Notes: generated from the letters alone by a model not told the origin. A stretch of DNA of 64,000 bases from Branchipolynoe longqiensis (GCA_030323885.1 CM059200.1:1603436-1667435); one strand, 5' to 3'. Positions 32,481 through 44,900 are shown, counted from the stretch's first letter. Numbers and translations are program-made.

Positions 32481-33031
32481 TAGCACAAACAGACCCAAGG
32501 CGAATGGACCAATGGACATGCTGTATGTGACACACCAAAGGCGTGTAATGGTCATAGTGCTACCTGCCACCGCTCGCGGCATGTGAACGCAGTCTGACAA
32601 GGTAGCAAAAAGCGCACCATCACATATTTACCCCGCACCCAGCACATCACTCCGCCTCTGGCCGGGTGTTTTTAACTGCTTTTCTCACTTTCCAAAAACA
32701 GGCAATACAGCTCTCCTGTCAAGTCCCATCCTGCAACTCCCTTACTTCACACATGTACAGACAGTGCTGCTCAGCGACTATTTCAACTACACTAGACGAT
32801 AATTACTTCAGCACTGACATTTCTTATATTTTCAGGAATGAATTAATCTGTGACCAAAGAGGAGTAGTCAAATGACCATATCTACCTTTTATCTACAATA
32901 GCTGAGTGGTGCAGAATAAGGATTACATCTGATTTGTTGGCAGGAGATGACATCAACAGCCGTCCACCTCCTTCCTGTGGTAATCTCTCCTCCCGGGCCT
33001 ACGCCCACCAATCAGAAGTCTCTATATATTG

Positions 33032-33428
33032 GTGCAGTCACACTATGACGTGTTTTCCAGCGTGCCGCCAAAATGCAAAATATTTGCTAGCATGGAACGG
33101 GTTTCGACGTGTTGTTAACGCGTCCGTAACGTCCCCTCCAACCCGTCGGTGTGCATCGGGGCGCATCAAAAGTTTTGTGCAAGCACAAAACGATCGGCGC
33201 GAGCCAGCGGGTGGCGACATGTTGGAGCGGACGTTACAGACACGTTGCTATCAGTGTACGTGTATCGACATGCAGGTAACGTGCCGGTAACACGCCGGTA
33301 ACACGCCGGTAACGTGCCGGTAACGCGCCGGTAACGTGCCGGACGTGTACCGACGTTTCGCCCAAAAACCCAACACGTCGGCACGCGTCGACCCGCGTTG
33401 GGCTGAAACGTCGTAGTGTGACTGAGGC
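33032..33428. mobile_element. TIR element filled with CCGGTAACGTG repeats
   Basis: Left end GTGCAGTCACACTATGACGT; right end, inverted, GCCTCAGTCACACTACGACG. The centre (about 33275-33345) is a run of 11-bp units CCGGTAAC(G/A)(T/C)G; the rest has GTCGG and ACGCG words. It is the third element here with GTCACACTA ends and an 11-bp core. Confidence 0.7.
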
Positions 33429-33943
33429 ATATTATATAAGGCTCCCGTGACCTGCTGCTTCCTGCCATAACTTCTCATTCATCTGCTCTGATATCAGTGC
33501 TTCTCCTCCAGCAGCCAAGCACAATAGTTCACTTTTCCGCCCGACCACCCAACTTAAGGCTCTTCACCGGATAGACTCTTCTCCTGTTTTCCTTCATCTT
33601 TGTATCATCATGGTGAAGATACCATCATATTACCCATCATTTAATCACACTTAACCCTCAGTGAATTAAAATGAAAGTTATTTCAAATTAAGATGAGGTA
33701 GATTATAACAATCACTCCGCTATATTTACCTCAAAAACTGATAGAAACTCAAAACAGTCGGACTATGCAACTTGTATCACCGAATGTGACGAAATGTAAC
33801 AACATTGAAATACAAAATTAGCTGATTAGCCAGAGAAATAGAATTTAAAGAGGCATGTAGAGTGATTATTGAACATCCTTTGAAACACCTCTCAGCATTT
33901 TTTCATCTATTGCTATTTTAAAAAAAAGAATGTGGAGGTACAT

Positions 33944-34162
33944 TAGTTGTTTAAGCCAGGGAAATTTCAATTGTGGAAGACTGGTCTTCCTCATTCCACT
34001 GCTCATTGCCCTATCCTAATAATGCCGAGTGCCTGGCTAGAAAGTGATAACTATTAAATTTTACGTCATTGGTTTAACTCGACCATGGTTCGAACCCACG
34101 ATCCCACAATCTATCAACACGGGAGACGGATGCTCTAACTCATTTGGCCATCACGTCTGGTA
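33944..34162 (-). repeat. SINE, subfamily B, reverse, full length
   Basis: GTTTAAGCCAGGGAAATTTC, GGTCTTCCTCATTCCACTGC, then body and head (ACACGGGAGACGGATGCTCT ... GGCCATCACGTCTGG). A good reference for subfamily B. Confidence 0.85.
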
Positions 34163-34914
34163 TTAAGGAAGCAAATTCTGAGGTTGATGTGAGGGCTTTG
34201 TCTACCTAGCCATACGATGTTGAAAGTACTGGACTGGGCTGTTTGATATTGAGAACCCACGCTCCATATCCCACCGAGTAACAGAGAAGATAGATGCAGT
34301 AAATGCTGCTTTGTTACGGGATATCCCCCCCCCAACCCTCCTCATCCTCGCTCCCCCAACCTCAGCTGTCTTCAAAGCGTCCTGACTAGTGTGTACATCT
34401 ATGCGCATGTGCACACATTGTGCCTTGTGAGTTGGCACACAGGAAGGCATGTGATGCAACCACAATCAGTGCGCATGCCTGATGAGCGTAATGCTCAAAA
34501 GGAGGCAAGAACTAAGATTAATTACCTCCTTGGCGGTTACACAATGACATTGGAATGTATTGTGTATGAAGTGTGTAGGGTAAGTGAATCAACGACAAAA
34601 GTAGACAGAGCCATTGCTTTCTATTAGTGCAATGTTCGATTGAGTTCAGTGTTCGCTTCCCATGCGGCAGGTTGTGGGTTCAAACTGCGGCCAAAGCAAT
34701 GACTTAACAATTTACCATTTTTCAAAAAGATAGACATACAATTCTGCTGCTCGGTTGACATTTTAATATAGGTTCTAGAGCCCACTTTTACCAAGCAATA
34801 TCTAGAGTATTTAAAAAAGAACTAAGTTAGTCATCCCCGCTAACCAATCAGTAATGATCTTAAGAAAGCAATATGAATTCAACATTACATTTACGCTGCA
34901 TTATTTCCGCCCCG

Positions 34915-35095
34915 CCAAAAAAGCTTGTCTTATTTAACGACACCTCTAGAGCGCATTGACTTTCATATCATTGGCTATTGAACCTGAAACATATGATCAT
35001 TCTGACATATTTATTTTGGATGGAACCCGCTGCTGCCACATAGGCTACTCTTTCCAATAAGCATGTTGCATTATCAGACTAGACTTCAGAGGTAG
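34915..35095 (-). repeat. gastropod-type tRNA SINE (third family), fragment
   Basis: Matches 53105-53445 over TTATTTAACGACACCTCTAG, CATTCTGACATATTTATTTT and CCGCTGCTGCCACATAGG. The part with the tRNA-like head is missing. Confidence 0.7.
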
Positions 35096-35168
35096 GGATT
35101 TTACCATTTGTATTAAGGTTCTATTAATTAATATATCTATATGTATGCATATATATGTATATAATATA

Positions 35169-35211
<43 letters not shown>

Positions 35212-36052
35212 ATTATCAGTCTCCATGGATACACTGCCCATCGACTCGCATTGCGCTAACTTCCTTGGCGCCCGACATAATCTTGTTGCTCCCAGAGTGG
35301 CGACCTGCCGAGTTGGCATTGTGGCTGTGCATGCATCATTCAGGTTACTATTGAGTTGCCCCTGGTAACGCTCACACCTTCCCTCACTTATGTATTCCAC
35401 AGTCTCCTACTCGACATGCCACTCACTGGGTAAGCACAATACGTCACTTCTGAGATAACAAAGTTGGCACCCACCGAGCCACTAGTCAGACCACTCACTA
35501 TGCCCTAGACGGCAGCACTGCACACTGCTATGCATACAGGCAGGAAGTACTGTCTTATTAAATGCGGAATAGTTGTTAGTGCAATTTCGCAGTGACCCAG
35601 TTCAGAAACAAATGTAGGGCAAGGATTCAGATAATTATAGTGGCTAATGAAGAGACATCATGGGCAGAGTGAGTGAGTGCCCCCAGACAAGTTACAGTGT
35701 TTGCAGGTAGGGGGCGACACACTCGGCCTGGTTGCATAATAGATGAACAATTTAATAACATATCAATATAGTAGATGCCGTAGAATATAACATTATTAAT
35801 AAGGTGTGAAGGCTTCTGATTATTTATGTGTATTAAAATGTATTATAATAATATAAAGAACGAAGGTGAATCCAAGGTTAATTATTATTATTATTCTAAT
35901 TGTCCTTTCGATATCTAGTATTAAGAGTCGCGCACCTACCTTGTTATGCGCGCGAGTATGGGGCGCAACCTGTGTCGCGCGGAAATATCACTGAAACGGA
36001 CTCACTTCGACTACTTTTTTCTCGTCTATCCTTATGTTGCCGTAGTGGCTTA

Positions 36053-36265
36053 TACTTGTATAATGCTTATACATCACATAATAAATGTATATGGTGTATA
36101 ACGCATTATACAAGTACAAAGGTGCAGAAGAGAATTATTGTTATTGTATATATTGTATTATTCTGTGCTATGGCTGCTTTGACTACACCCATGTGATTGG
36201 TGGCGCCACCACCAGGGTTCCTCATCACTAATGGTCGTGCCACATTGTCAGTCATACCGGAGGAT
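36053..36265 (+). repeat. TA-linked element, with terminal hairpin
   Basis: Starts with an inverted repeat: TACTTGTATAATGCTTATAC (about 36051-36070) and GTATAACGCATTATACAAGT (about 36098-36117). Then come GTGGCGCCACC within a 12-bp palindrome and CATTGTCAGTCATACCGGAG. Confidence 0.65.
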
Positions 36266-36336
36266 TTCTTATTTAAAGCAACACTTTTCTTACGTTAGAT
36301 ATATTAGGCAGTCAAAGTGTGCATGTGTGTGTATCT

Positions 36337-36450
36337 ATATATATATCCTCCGGTGCGACTGACACTTGTCGACACCCAATGGAGGGGAGGTGGGCGCAGG
36401 TGGCACCACCAGTCAAGTCCAGAGTTTTATGGAGAATAACAATGGTAAGC
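36337..36450 (-). repeat. TA-linked element, inverted partial copy
   Basis: TATATATATCCTCCGGTGCG, ACACTTGTCGACACCCAATG and ATGGAGAATAACAATGG in reverse order, starting from a TA tract. It ends about 40 bp before the second gag-bearing element. Confidence 0.75.
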
Positions 36451-36694
36451 AAAGAATATAATAATATAATATATCATTGCTCACGGACACAGCTGACTCA
36501 GAGGCATGAGTGGGTGTGTTCTTCTCTTTGATGTCGGGGGGCGGGTGCCACGCTGCTGCTTTCGCTGTGTTCAGTGTGATGAGGTTTGTCCGTGGGTGGT
36601 GCCGTGTTGCGTCCAGCGATGGTGTTGTTTCGATGTACGGTGCGTTTTGTGGGGGTTGCTTGCGGACCATGGGCCCTTCCTGCTTCCCCCCTCT

Positions 36695-38078
36695 CTAGTT
36701 TTTTGCCATGTTGTACCTAGTTTTCCTCCGGCAGTTTTGTTCAGCATGGTCGTAGAACGCCTGTGTTACCCGGTAGCAGTATGCACATGCATGGACCACA
36801 TCGTTCATTCCTTCCTCATGGTGTTGTTTTTGGTTACAGTGCTTTGTCGAGTTGAATGCGGTGCACAGACGTTCATGTGATTCCACCTCTATGTACCCCT
36901 TATTGGTCTTGTCGGCCGCGCTGCCGGTGTTCACCCGGTCATCTCTGGAGTGGGTGGGTTATGGGTGTGTAGGGGGGCGAAGTTGGCCCTGTCGTTTTGT
37001 ATTTCCTGATGGTCATGCCAGGATATGGGCTCCTTCTCGACGATGTCAAAAATATGTTGGGACCACTCCCTGACGTCCGCCCATGGCTTCCTCATACAGT
37101 CATCCATGATACATTTTAGGTGGGCAAACATGTGTGGGAAGTCGCATTTATCGTATGCCCAAGGTCATCTAGCAGTGCCATAAATCCCCTCATGTATTGC
37201 CTCTCGGTCATGGAGCTCCTCGCAGCCAGCTTCTGCGTGACTGAGTTGCATTTGGGCCGTTTGATGTACATATATGATTTTGATATGGGGTTGGTTATGA
37301 ACATGTCATGGAGAATTACCTTCCTACCTTCAATCCTCCTGTATCTTGCATGGTGCCTGTCGAGCTTGTCCTCCGATCCGGTGTTGTGGTCGTCGTTCTT
37401 CCTGCATCGTCGCCGCTCAGCCCTGCTCGGGGAGCGGTGATGGCCACTGTTGCTGTTGCGCCTCGGGTACTGCGGGTACATGTGCCGCCTTTGCTTGCCC
37501 TTACGCCTGTCCGATGAGGCTTCCCGTGAGGAGGAGGAGTTGTCCCTCCTGCGTCTCCCGTTATCCTCCCGGTCGCAATGCTCCCGCCGGTGTGGCTGTT
37601 CTCTCCCGGCCTCGCGCTTAGTCCGCTGCCTGGCTGGCATCGGTGTGTGGTGGTTGTGTGGCCGTGGGGCCCATGCCTCCGGGAGTCTGTCAGCTATCTG
37701 CCTGATGGATATCTGCATAGCATCCATCTGGGCTGTAATTCGCTCCTGTATGCGCTCCTCCATCTGCTGGATGCATTGGTCCTCCTGAGCGGTGCGCTGC
37801 CTGTCGGGTGTCCATTGCCTGGTCGGACGCTGGCCCGGGTCGGGGTGGGAATCGTCCGAGTCCGGGTCCGTGCCGCTTGATGAGTGTAGGTTGCGGGGCG
37901 TCTTGGGCATGCCGGTGCCTGCACGTGGCGTGCTACTGCTGCCCGCATGACTGTCCATGGGCTCGGTGTCCCGTGGGTGAAGCTGTATCGGCAGTGTCGT
38001 AGAGGCTCCCTCTTGGGAGCGCAGCTTTGCTGGCCAGCCTCGGCCCCTCTTCTTGTTGGATGATCCCTGATGCGGCAT
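36695..38078 (-). pseudogene. second DIRS-type Gag, frameshifted, no pol
   Basis: A relative of the Gag at 13994-15142. From 38078 a frame of 320 codons holds an Arg/Ser-rich first half and the core YRRIEGRKVILHDMFITNPI, then MTERQYMRGFMALLDD. The frame then changes (near 37155-37165), and the next part is FAHLKCIMDD ... VREWSQHIFDIVEKE (37131-36931). A second change precedes the C-terminal Cys/His cluster (LCTAFNSTKHC ... VVHACAYCYRVTQ, 36934-36695). By eye the core differs from the first Gag at close to half of its residues, so the two belong to different lineages. No reverse transcriptase, RNase H or recombinase follows: the minus strand runs on into TA-linked repeats near 36450. Confidence 0.75.
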
Positions 38079-38344
38079 CTTGCATGTAGCATCGTGGCTT
38101 GTGTAGAAAAGGAGGTGGGAAGTGGTCAGTGCGGGCGTTTGGAGAAGACTGACCAGCTTCGGTGGCTCCAGAAAACCCCAGCATAGTGCCTGGCCATGAT
38201 GGCTGGCAGGAATTGTTATATAGGCTGGAGGGGGGAAGATGGCTTCCCCCCCTCACCCCCCCCCCCCTTCATCACTCACTCCCCCCCCCACCACAACCAC
38301 AGTAGTGGCAGGGGGGGAGGGCTTCCGCCTTGAGCCTGCCATGT

Positions 38345-38356
38345 CCAGCAATGACA
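38345..38356 (-). other. shared 5' terminal word of DIRS-type copies
   Basis: TGTCATTGCTGG on the minus strand, as at the outer end of the first element (15448-15459). About 270 bp upstream of the Gag ATG at 38078, against about 320 bp in the first element. Confidence 0.5.
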
Positions 38357-38385
38357 CCGAATGAGCGACCTTACTTATTCAAGAC

Positions 38386-38643
38386 AATGGAAACAATTCC
38401 CTTCGTATTTTTACACTCACATAATATGTTATATGTCAAATATATATGTGATGTATAACGTATTATGCGAGTATAAAAATGCGAAGGGAATTGTTTCCAT
38501 TATATATTTTATTATTACTATAGTTATTACCATTGTTATTCTCCGTAAGACTCAGCACTTGACAGGTGGCGCCACCTGCGGCCCACCTCACCTCAACGGG
38601 TGTCGACAAGTGTCAGTTGCACCGGAGGATAACAATATATATA

Positions 38644-38681
<38 letters not shown>
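38386..38681 (+). repeat. TA-linked element, fullest copy, with 47-bp hairpin
   Basis: Arms 38386-38432 and 38455-38501 are inverted repeats of 47 bp with four mismatches and a 22-nt spacer. Then follow TTGTTATTCTCCGTAAGAC, GGTGGCGCCACC (a perfect 12-bp palindrome), GTGTCGACAAGTGTCAG, CACCGGAGGATA and a TA tract (38637-38681). It lies beside the end of the second gag-bearing element. Confidence 0.85.
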
Positions 38682-38799
38682 TTATGTGAAAGCAAACAAC
38701 ATCTATTAAGCCGGATAGATATCAGTGTAATTTTGAGCACATCTTAGGCAACCTGTTGATAACAACGCCACACCTGTAGTTGCCTTGTTAGCATGTTGT

Positions 38800-39127
38800 A
38801 GGTTGCTCCCCCTTGTAGCAGCTGGCAAAATGGTGAGTGCTGCCCCCTGGGGGCTCAGCTGATTAAAGTGAGGATTAAATATTCATACCGCATGCCCTTT
38901 AATCATGCGCACCTTCCCCCTTTTCCTCCTGTGGGAGTCCGTGTCCTGGCTGACTGCCAAATGACGTCAGCACAGGTGAGCTTTTAAGGAAGATGAAATG
39001 GACTTCATTCCCTGTCACCAAGAGCTCGCCAGCAGGAATGGCTTTGCGAAACATGAACCATTAGATTTTTATAACCAAAACACCTAACTAGATTGGATCC
39101 TATCTATCCACATTACATATTTGTGCA
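38800..39127. other. gene-less stretch, nothing recognised
   Basis: No ORF with domain character, no RNA gene and no clear repeat. Confidence 0.35.
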
Positions 39128-39285
39128 CTTCTTAAAGTTTCATAGTCGATGTTTTTTAATTTCTTACATTTCCTGAGATAAATACAATATGCTAATCATT
39201 ATTGTCTACTTCGGTTTAGTTTTAATTAACCTTGGTTTTAAATGGGTAACTTTGGGAAACATATTAAATTAATTTGTGCAAGCAT
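39128..39285 (+). repeat. dispersed AT-rich repeat family, copy
   Basis: TTTCATAGTCGATG, ATTTCCTGAGATAAATAC and AAATGGGTAACTTTGGG align in order with 29692-29865. Confidence 0.65.
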
Positions 39286-39292
39286 GCCAAAC

Positions 39293-39540
39293 CGCCTCAC
39301 CCCACACCACACTACCTCACACCACACCACACCACACCACACCGCCTCACACCACCTCACACCGTATCACTGCACCTCAAACCGCCTCAGACCACACCAC
39401 ACTACCTCACACCACACCACACCACACCGCCTCACACCGCCTCGCACCACCTCACACCGCCTCACACCACACAACACACCACACCACCTCACACCACCTC
39501 ACACCACCTCCCACCACCTCATACCACCTCCCACCACATT
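39293..39540 (+). repeat. ACACC / CCTCACACC low-complexity array
   Basis: Five-bp ACACC-type units mixed with CCTCACACCG. Thr/His/Pro-rich open frames in all three forward frames reflect the repeat. Confidence 0.9.
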
Positions 39541-40029
39541 GACCCATATAGTCCTTCTTATACCCCCATCACACCAAAGTAGTTATTACTACATTCTTGA
39601 AAATGTTGCCGAACGGAGTCAAACTGTGTGTCAACGTAGTGAACGTAGTAGCAAAGTTTTCCAAACTTGTTATGAACTGCATGGACGGGGCAAAGCCGGA
39701 AGGGTGCTCTAAAACTTTGAGCGTGTTCAACATTTTCGGCGGCCACGTTCTACCCCGTTTTAGAATGGGGTCGGACATTTTAAGAACTACTTTGGTGTGA
39801 TGGGGGTGTAAGATCCCAGTGTAGTATTTCATTCTTTATACACCCACCACGACCACTCACCACTTACAACCTTCAGCACTGCTTTTCTCACTTCCAAAGA
39901 TCTCAGATCGGTTTCCCTTGTTATATTTTACACAACAGAAAGAGAAAAGAAACCATTGCCAGTCGGAATCATTAATAGGCGCGCTGCCGTCGCGTGAAAG
40001 ATTTGAAACCATCCAAGTGCCCACCTGAC

Positions 40030-41215
40030 CTGTCCTGCCCGTCCCCGGTCCCCTCCATCCCCAGTCGCTACCGATCTGGTCCCCGCCCCATCCCCGCCTC
40101 GTCCCCGCCCCGTCCCGGCCTCGTCTCCTTCCCGCACGTCCCGTCCCCGTCCTCAGCCCACGCTTCTCCCCACCCCAGCCCCATTCCAGCCGCCCCTGTC
40201 ACACCATTCCGGCCCGTGCTCTCCCTCTTACCGGTCCTTGTTAGCCGTCCGTCTTCCCGTCCCTTCTCCCTACACATCCCTGTCCCATTTCCCATTCCCC
40301 TTTCCAGTCCTTTGGCCGCCTCGTCCCCGCCCCATCCCCGCCTCGTCCCCGCCCCATCCCCGCCTCGTCCCCGCCCCATCCCCGCCTCGTCCCCGCTCCA
40401 TCCCCGCCTCGTCCCCGCCCCATCCCCGCCTCGTCCCCGCCCTATCCCGCCTCGTCCCCGCTCCATCCCCGCCTCGTCCCGCCCCATCCCTGCCTCGTCC
40501 CCGCCCATCCCCGCCTCGTCCCGGCCTATCCCGCCTCGTCCCCGCTCCATCCCCGCCTCGTCCCCGCCCTATCCCGCCTCGTCCCCGCCCCATCCCCGCC
40601 TCGTCCCCGCCCTATCCCGCCTCGTCCCCGCCCCATCCCCGCCTCGTCCCCGCCCTATCCACGCCTCGTCCCCGCTTTATCCCTGCCTCGTCCCCGCCCC
40701 ATCCCCGCCTCGTCCCCGCCCTATCCCGCCTCGTCCCCGCCCCATCCCCGCCTCGTCCCCGCCCTATCCCCGACTCGTCTCCGCCCCATCCCCGCCTCGT
40801 TCCCGCCCTATCCCCGACTCGTCCCCGCCCCATCCCCGCCTCGTCCCAGCTTCATCCCCGCCTCGTCCCCGCCCTATCCACGCCTCGTCCCCGCTTTATC
40901 CCTGCCTCGTCCCCGCTACGTCTTGTCCCCGCCTCGGCACTGCCCCGCCCCCGCCTTGTCCCCGCCTCGTGCCCGCCTCGTGCCCGCCCCATCCCCGCCT
41001 CGTCCCCGTCCCGCCCCGCCTCATCACGCCTCGTCCCTGCCCCGGCCCCGCCCCCGTCGTCATCCCGTCCCCGTCCCATCCCCGTTCCATCCCCGCCCCC
41101 GTCCCGCCCATCCCCGCCCCACCACCGCCCCGCCGTCCCCACCCCGCCCCCTTATCTCACCCCTTCCCCTTCCCCATCCCCGCCCCGCCCCGCCCCGCCT
41201 CCCCCCGCCCCCAGG
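40030..41215 (+). repeat. pyrimidine-rich minisatellite, ~22-bp unit
   Basis: Unit CGCCTCGTCCCCGCCCCATC, with variants CCCTATCCCG and GCTCCATCC, repeated through most of 40320-40920 and degenerating on both sides. It gives long Pro/Ser/Arg frames on the plus strand and Gly/Arg/Asp frames on the minus strand, taken as artefacts. Strongly C-rich on one strand. Confidence 0.95.
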
Positions 41216-41589
41216 CGGCCGACCCATTTCTTGCCGACAGGTGTCAGCAGGCGGCCCGGCGCAATGCATGATGGATGGCAGTTGGGTGGTCTGAAATTAT
41301 GGGTTCTCTAGAAGCCGATTCCAGAGGCCCTGCTGTAAAAATGTCCACCACATGACATTCGTGTGTAATTAATCTGTCTGAGCCTGACACTGCCGAGCAT
41401 TCACACAGCCAGAGACACCTAGTGGCAGCGGACAGCAACGTGATGGGAAGCAGCAAGGGGAGCTAGCAGTCTGCGGAACATTAAACCGGTCTTTGTAATT
41501 GGATTTGGTATTCATCCCTAAAAAGATGATAATGACTAATTGCTACATTTTAATTGCCTTCACTTAGATTGGGTGCATAAATAAGTATA

Positions 41590-43010
41590 TATCATGTGTT
41601 AATACTCCATGAGTCATAACTGATTAGTTAAAGTTATACTTGTCAATACTCACCCCAGCAGTCAAACTGATTATTTACACAGCTATACTTGTTAATACTC
41701 CCCCAAGAGTCAAACTGATGAATTAAACAATTATACTTGTTAATACTCACTCAGACAGAGTCACACTGATGAGGTAAACAGTTATACTTGTTAATACTCA
41801 CTCTAGAAGTCAAAATGATGACCTAGACAGTTATACTTGGTAATACTCACTATAGAATTGAAACTGATGACTTAAACAGTTATACTTACCAATACTCACT
41901 CCAGCAGTCAAAATGATGCTTTAAACAGTGATACTTGTGTAGTGGTCTGCACTGACCTCTCGGGCAAGGAGTGACATAGACAGGTATGCCCGGGTAGTGT
42001 GGTGATATCAGGGAGCCTAGGTGGCGTAATGGTTAGCACACTGGCCCAGAATGCAAAGAGATGTGGGCTCGAGTCCCGCTCTAGGCGCAATATTTCCCAT
42101 TTTCATAAACCCCACGACACTTGTTAATACTCACTCAGACAGTCAAACTGAAGACTTAAATAGTTGTACTTGAATAATACTCACTCAGACAGTCAAACTG
42201 ATGGCTTAAACAGTTGTACTTGTCAACACTCACTCCCGCAGTCACACTGATGAGTTAAACAGTTATACTTGTTAATACTCACTCCAGCAGTCAAACTGAT
42301 GACTTAAGCAGTTATACTTGCCAATATTCACTCCAGCAGTCAAACTGATGACTTATACAGGTATACTTGTTAATATTCACCCCAGCAGTCAAACTGATGA
42401 CTTATAAAGGTATACTTGCCAATACCCACTCCTGCAGTCACACTGATGAATTAAACAGTTATGCTTGTTAATACTCCCCCAGCAGTCAAACTGATTACAT
42501 AAACAATTATACTTGTTAATACTCACTCTAGAAGTCAAAATGATGACTTAAACAATTATACTTGGTAATACTCACTCTGAAGTCAAACTGATAGCTTAAA
42601 CAGTTATACTTGTTAATACTCACTCAGACAGTCAAACTGAAGACTTAAATAGTTATACTTGAATAATACTCACTCCATAAGTCAAACTGATAAATTAAAC
42701 ATTTGCACTTGTTAATACTCACTCAGGCAGAATCAAACTGATGACTTAGACAGTTATATTTGTATAATACTCACTCAGGCAAAATCAAACTGATGGCTTA
42801 AACAGTTATACTAGTCTTGTCAACACTCACTTCGGCAGTCAAACTGATGACTTAAACCGTTATACTTGGTAATACTCACTCCAGCAGTCAAACTGATATC
42901 TTAAACAGTTATACTTCTTAATACTCACTTAGGCAGAATCAAACTTATGACCTAAACAGTTATACTTGTATAATACTCACCCCAGCAGTCAAACTTATGG
43001 CTTAAACTTG
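41590..43010 (+). repeat. 49-bp tandem array, interrupted once
   Basis: About 26 units of ACAGTTATACTTGTTAATAC followed by TCACTCCAGCAGTCAAACTG and ATGACTTAA. Units differ by substitutions and small indels. One foreign segment (41940-42115) lies inside. After 43010 a SINE begins. Confidence 0.95.
42006..42100 (+). repeat. tRNA-like SINE head inside the 49-bp array
   Basis: GGAGCCTAGGTGGCGTAATG, TGGTTAGCACACTGGCC and GGGCTCGAGTCCCGCTCTAG. Same family as 48773-48850, which reads GCCTAGATGGTATAATGG. In that copy the first seven and last seven bases pair (GCCTAGA with TCTAGGC) and T-arm bases are recognisable, but the anticodon stem does not close. I call it a tRNA-derived SINE or tRNA pseudogene. 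Confidence 0.6.
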
Positions 43011-43230
43011 ATAGTGCTGCCCTACTGGGAGACCGGGCTACCAGTATCATGACCTGATTCCTCACACAGTCACATTATCCTGATACTGAACAAATCATTC
43101 CTTGCCCTAACCTACTAATGCTGAGCACCAACCTAGGTAGCTACAAGTATCAATTTTGTAAGTCATCGGCTTCTTCTCGACTGAGATTCAACCGCCTGAC
43201 TTTCTCCACAGGAAGCCTCTCTGCTCTTAC
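43011..43230 (-). repeat. SINE, subfamily A, reverse, 3'-truncated
   Basis: Starts inside the body (GATAGTGCTGCCCTACTGGG) directly after the 49-bp array and runs to the head (CCACAGGAAGCCTCTCTGC). Confidence 0.75.
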
Positions 43231-43431
43231 ACATTCAGACAGTGTGTAATAATGGTAAATGTGAACTGACTATCCGAGATCGGTTAAGAGTCAGAACAGT
43301 GAGAATGCCAGCAAGGTGTAATTGAGATGAGAGGGGTAATTCAACAATGGCTTTAATTATGACGCCTCATCTGTGAACACTGTTAACTTCGGAAGGCGAC
43401 ACATTCAAATTACAACAGAGAACATGTTGGT

Positions 43432-43725
43432 TGGTTGTTAGAGTTTTACGTACTTACAACATCTAAGGTCATATCAGGACGGATACCGACTTGTGACAGT
43501 GCACAGTCATGACGACTTTATAGTGATGCCCCACTGGGAAATCAAACTGCCAGCACCATGACCCAATAACAAGTCCTTTCCCTATCCTATTAATGCTGAG
43601 CGCCAGGCTAGGAAGCGACAAGTATCAATTTGATAAATCATCGGTTTGACTCGACCAGGAACCGAACTCCCGATCTCCCACATGTGAGGCCTGCGCACTA
43701 CCAATTCATCCACCATGGCCGGTCA
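43432..43725 (-). repeat. SINE, subfamily A, reverse, full length
   Basis: TTGGTTGGTTGTTAGAGTTT to ACCAATTCATCCACCATGGC, all blocks present. ACAGAGAACATG occurs on both sides (about 43420-43430 and 43728-43739), a convincing target duplication. Confidence 0.9.
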
Positions 43726-43739
43726 CAACAGAGAACATG

Positions 43740-44900
43740 GTCACTGTCGTCTTGTACATATTAACATGCCTATACCATTGCCAAGTGAAGTGGTGCTAAC
43801 TGGTTTACATACAATATTCACTCTTAGAGTCTTACATAAAGTAGGGCCGAATGACAACTATGTCTACTTCCGAGCAAAAACTGCTTTGATAGAAATCAAC
43901 TCCAAATAAGAGATGGAAGACCTGGTTCCAGCATGCACTGTTTATCCATATCAGCATATAGTTGATGACACAGGAGAGAATGCAAAAAAAAACTAACAAA
44001 TAAAACCAACAACAGAATAAGAAATTGGCCAGTAGATACTCTCAATTCAACCATTACATTTACAGCCCATTAATCTGCATTATTCAATATAGTTCTACTC
44101 CAACCATAACAACGTATAATAGATCAGCATTTGACCTATGTATTCTGCATCTTCTAATTGCAGATTCATGTGGGTATGTCATTAACCGAGCAGCCAACAC
44201 TTTTTCTATTGGGTTGTTTAGCAGCCCTGTCTTAGACACAGTGCAACAGGAGTAACTATGCCTGGTCTAGTTCGGGGAGTCCTCACTAACCGGAACTGGC
44301 ACTGCTGCCATTTGACTCGCATTTGCCGCGATAGAGGGCCCCAGTGACCACTCCAGCAGTGCGCGTCTCCCCATGTACATCACTAGTTGATGGATTATTC
44401 GCTCAGACAAACCTAGATAAAAGATCACCCCCGTACTTGCAGTAGGGCTGAAAACCAACCCGTTAGAAAAACTGGCGAAACATGTCGACATGGTTGGGAA
44501 ATGAACTGAGCTGATAAATTCTTAATATAAGAAGCAAAATATATTCTTCCCATACATCTTCATATTTACTCACTACCTTAGAGTTGAAAGACATAATAAA
44601 ACATGTAGTTCAAGGAAGTTTAAACGTGCAATCGATGGCATTCTATCGCCGCCATCTTGTCTTTTTGCATTCTCTCTCAATTCACCAACTCTGTGCCGAT
44701 ATAAGTAGTCATTTGAGACTGGAGCCAGGTATTCTACTTCCTGTTCCATACTAAAGCTATTTTCGCCCGTATTTCGACTTCTCAACGTTCACCCCTAAGG
44801 CTAAGGTATGTACCAGGTAAATCTTTTATCCAGGACAAACCCTCCCAATGCGCATTGATGACAGTTATCACCACCAGGAGGACTCCTGATTAGTGCACAC
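43740..44900. other. gene-less stretch, nothing recognised
   Basis: Several open frames of 60-76 codons are present on both strands (for example 44267-44491 minus). None shows a known motif, a splice pattern I can defend, or repeat structure. Confidence 0.35.

Noticed and set aside
39994..41311. 425- and 357-codon Pro/Ser/Arg frames
   Set aside because: C-rich 22-bp minisatellite; several overlapping frames are open and all are low complexity.
42006..42083. Possible functional tRNA gene
   Set aside because: Box-like sequences and part of the acceptor and T arms are present, but the anticodon stem does not close, and a matching copy at 48773 is followed by a SINE tail.
44267..44491. 74-codon minus frame as a host exon
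   Set aside because: Composition is not distinctly coding, no known motif and no convincing splice sites.
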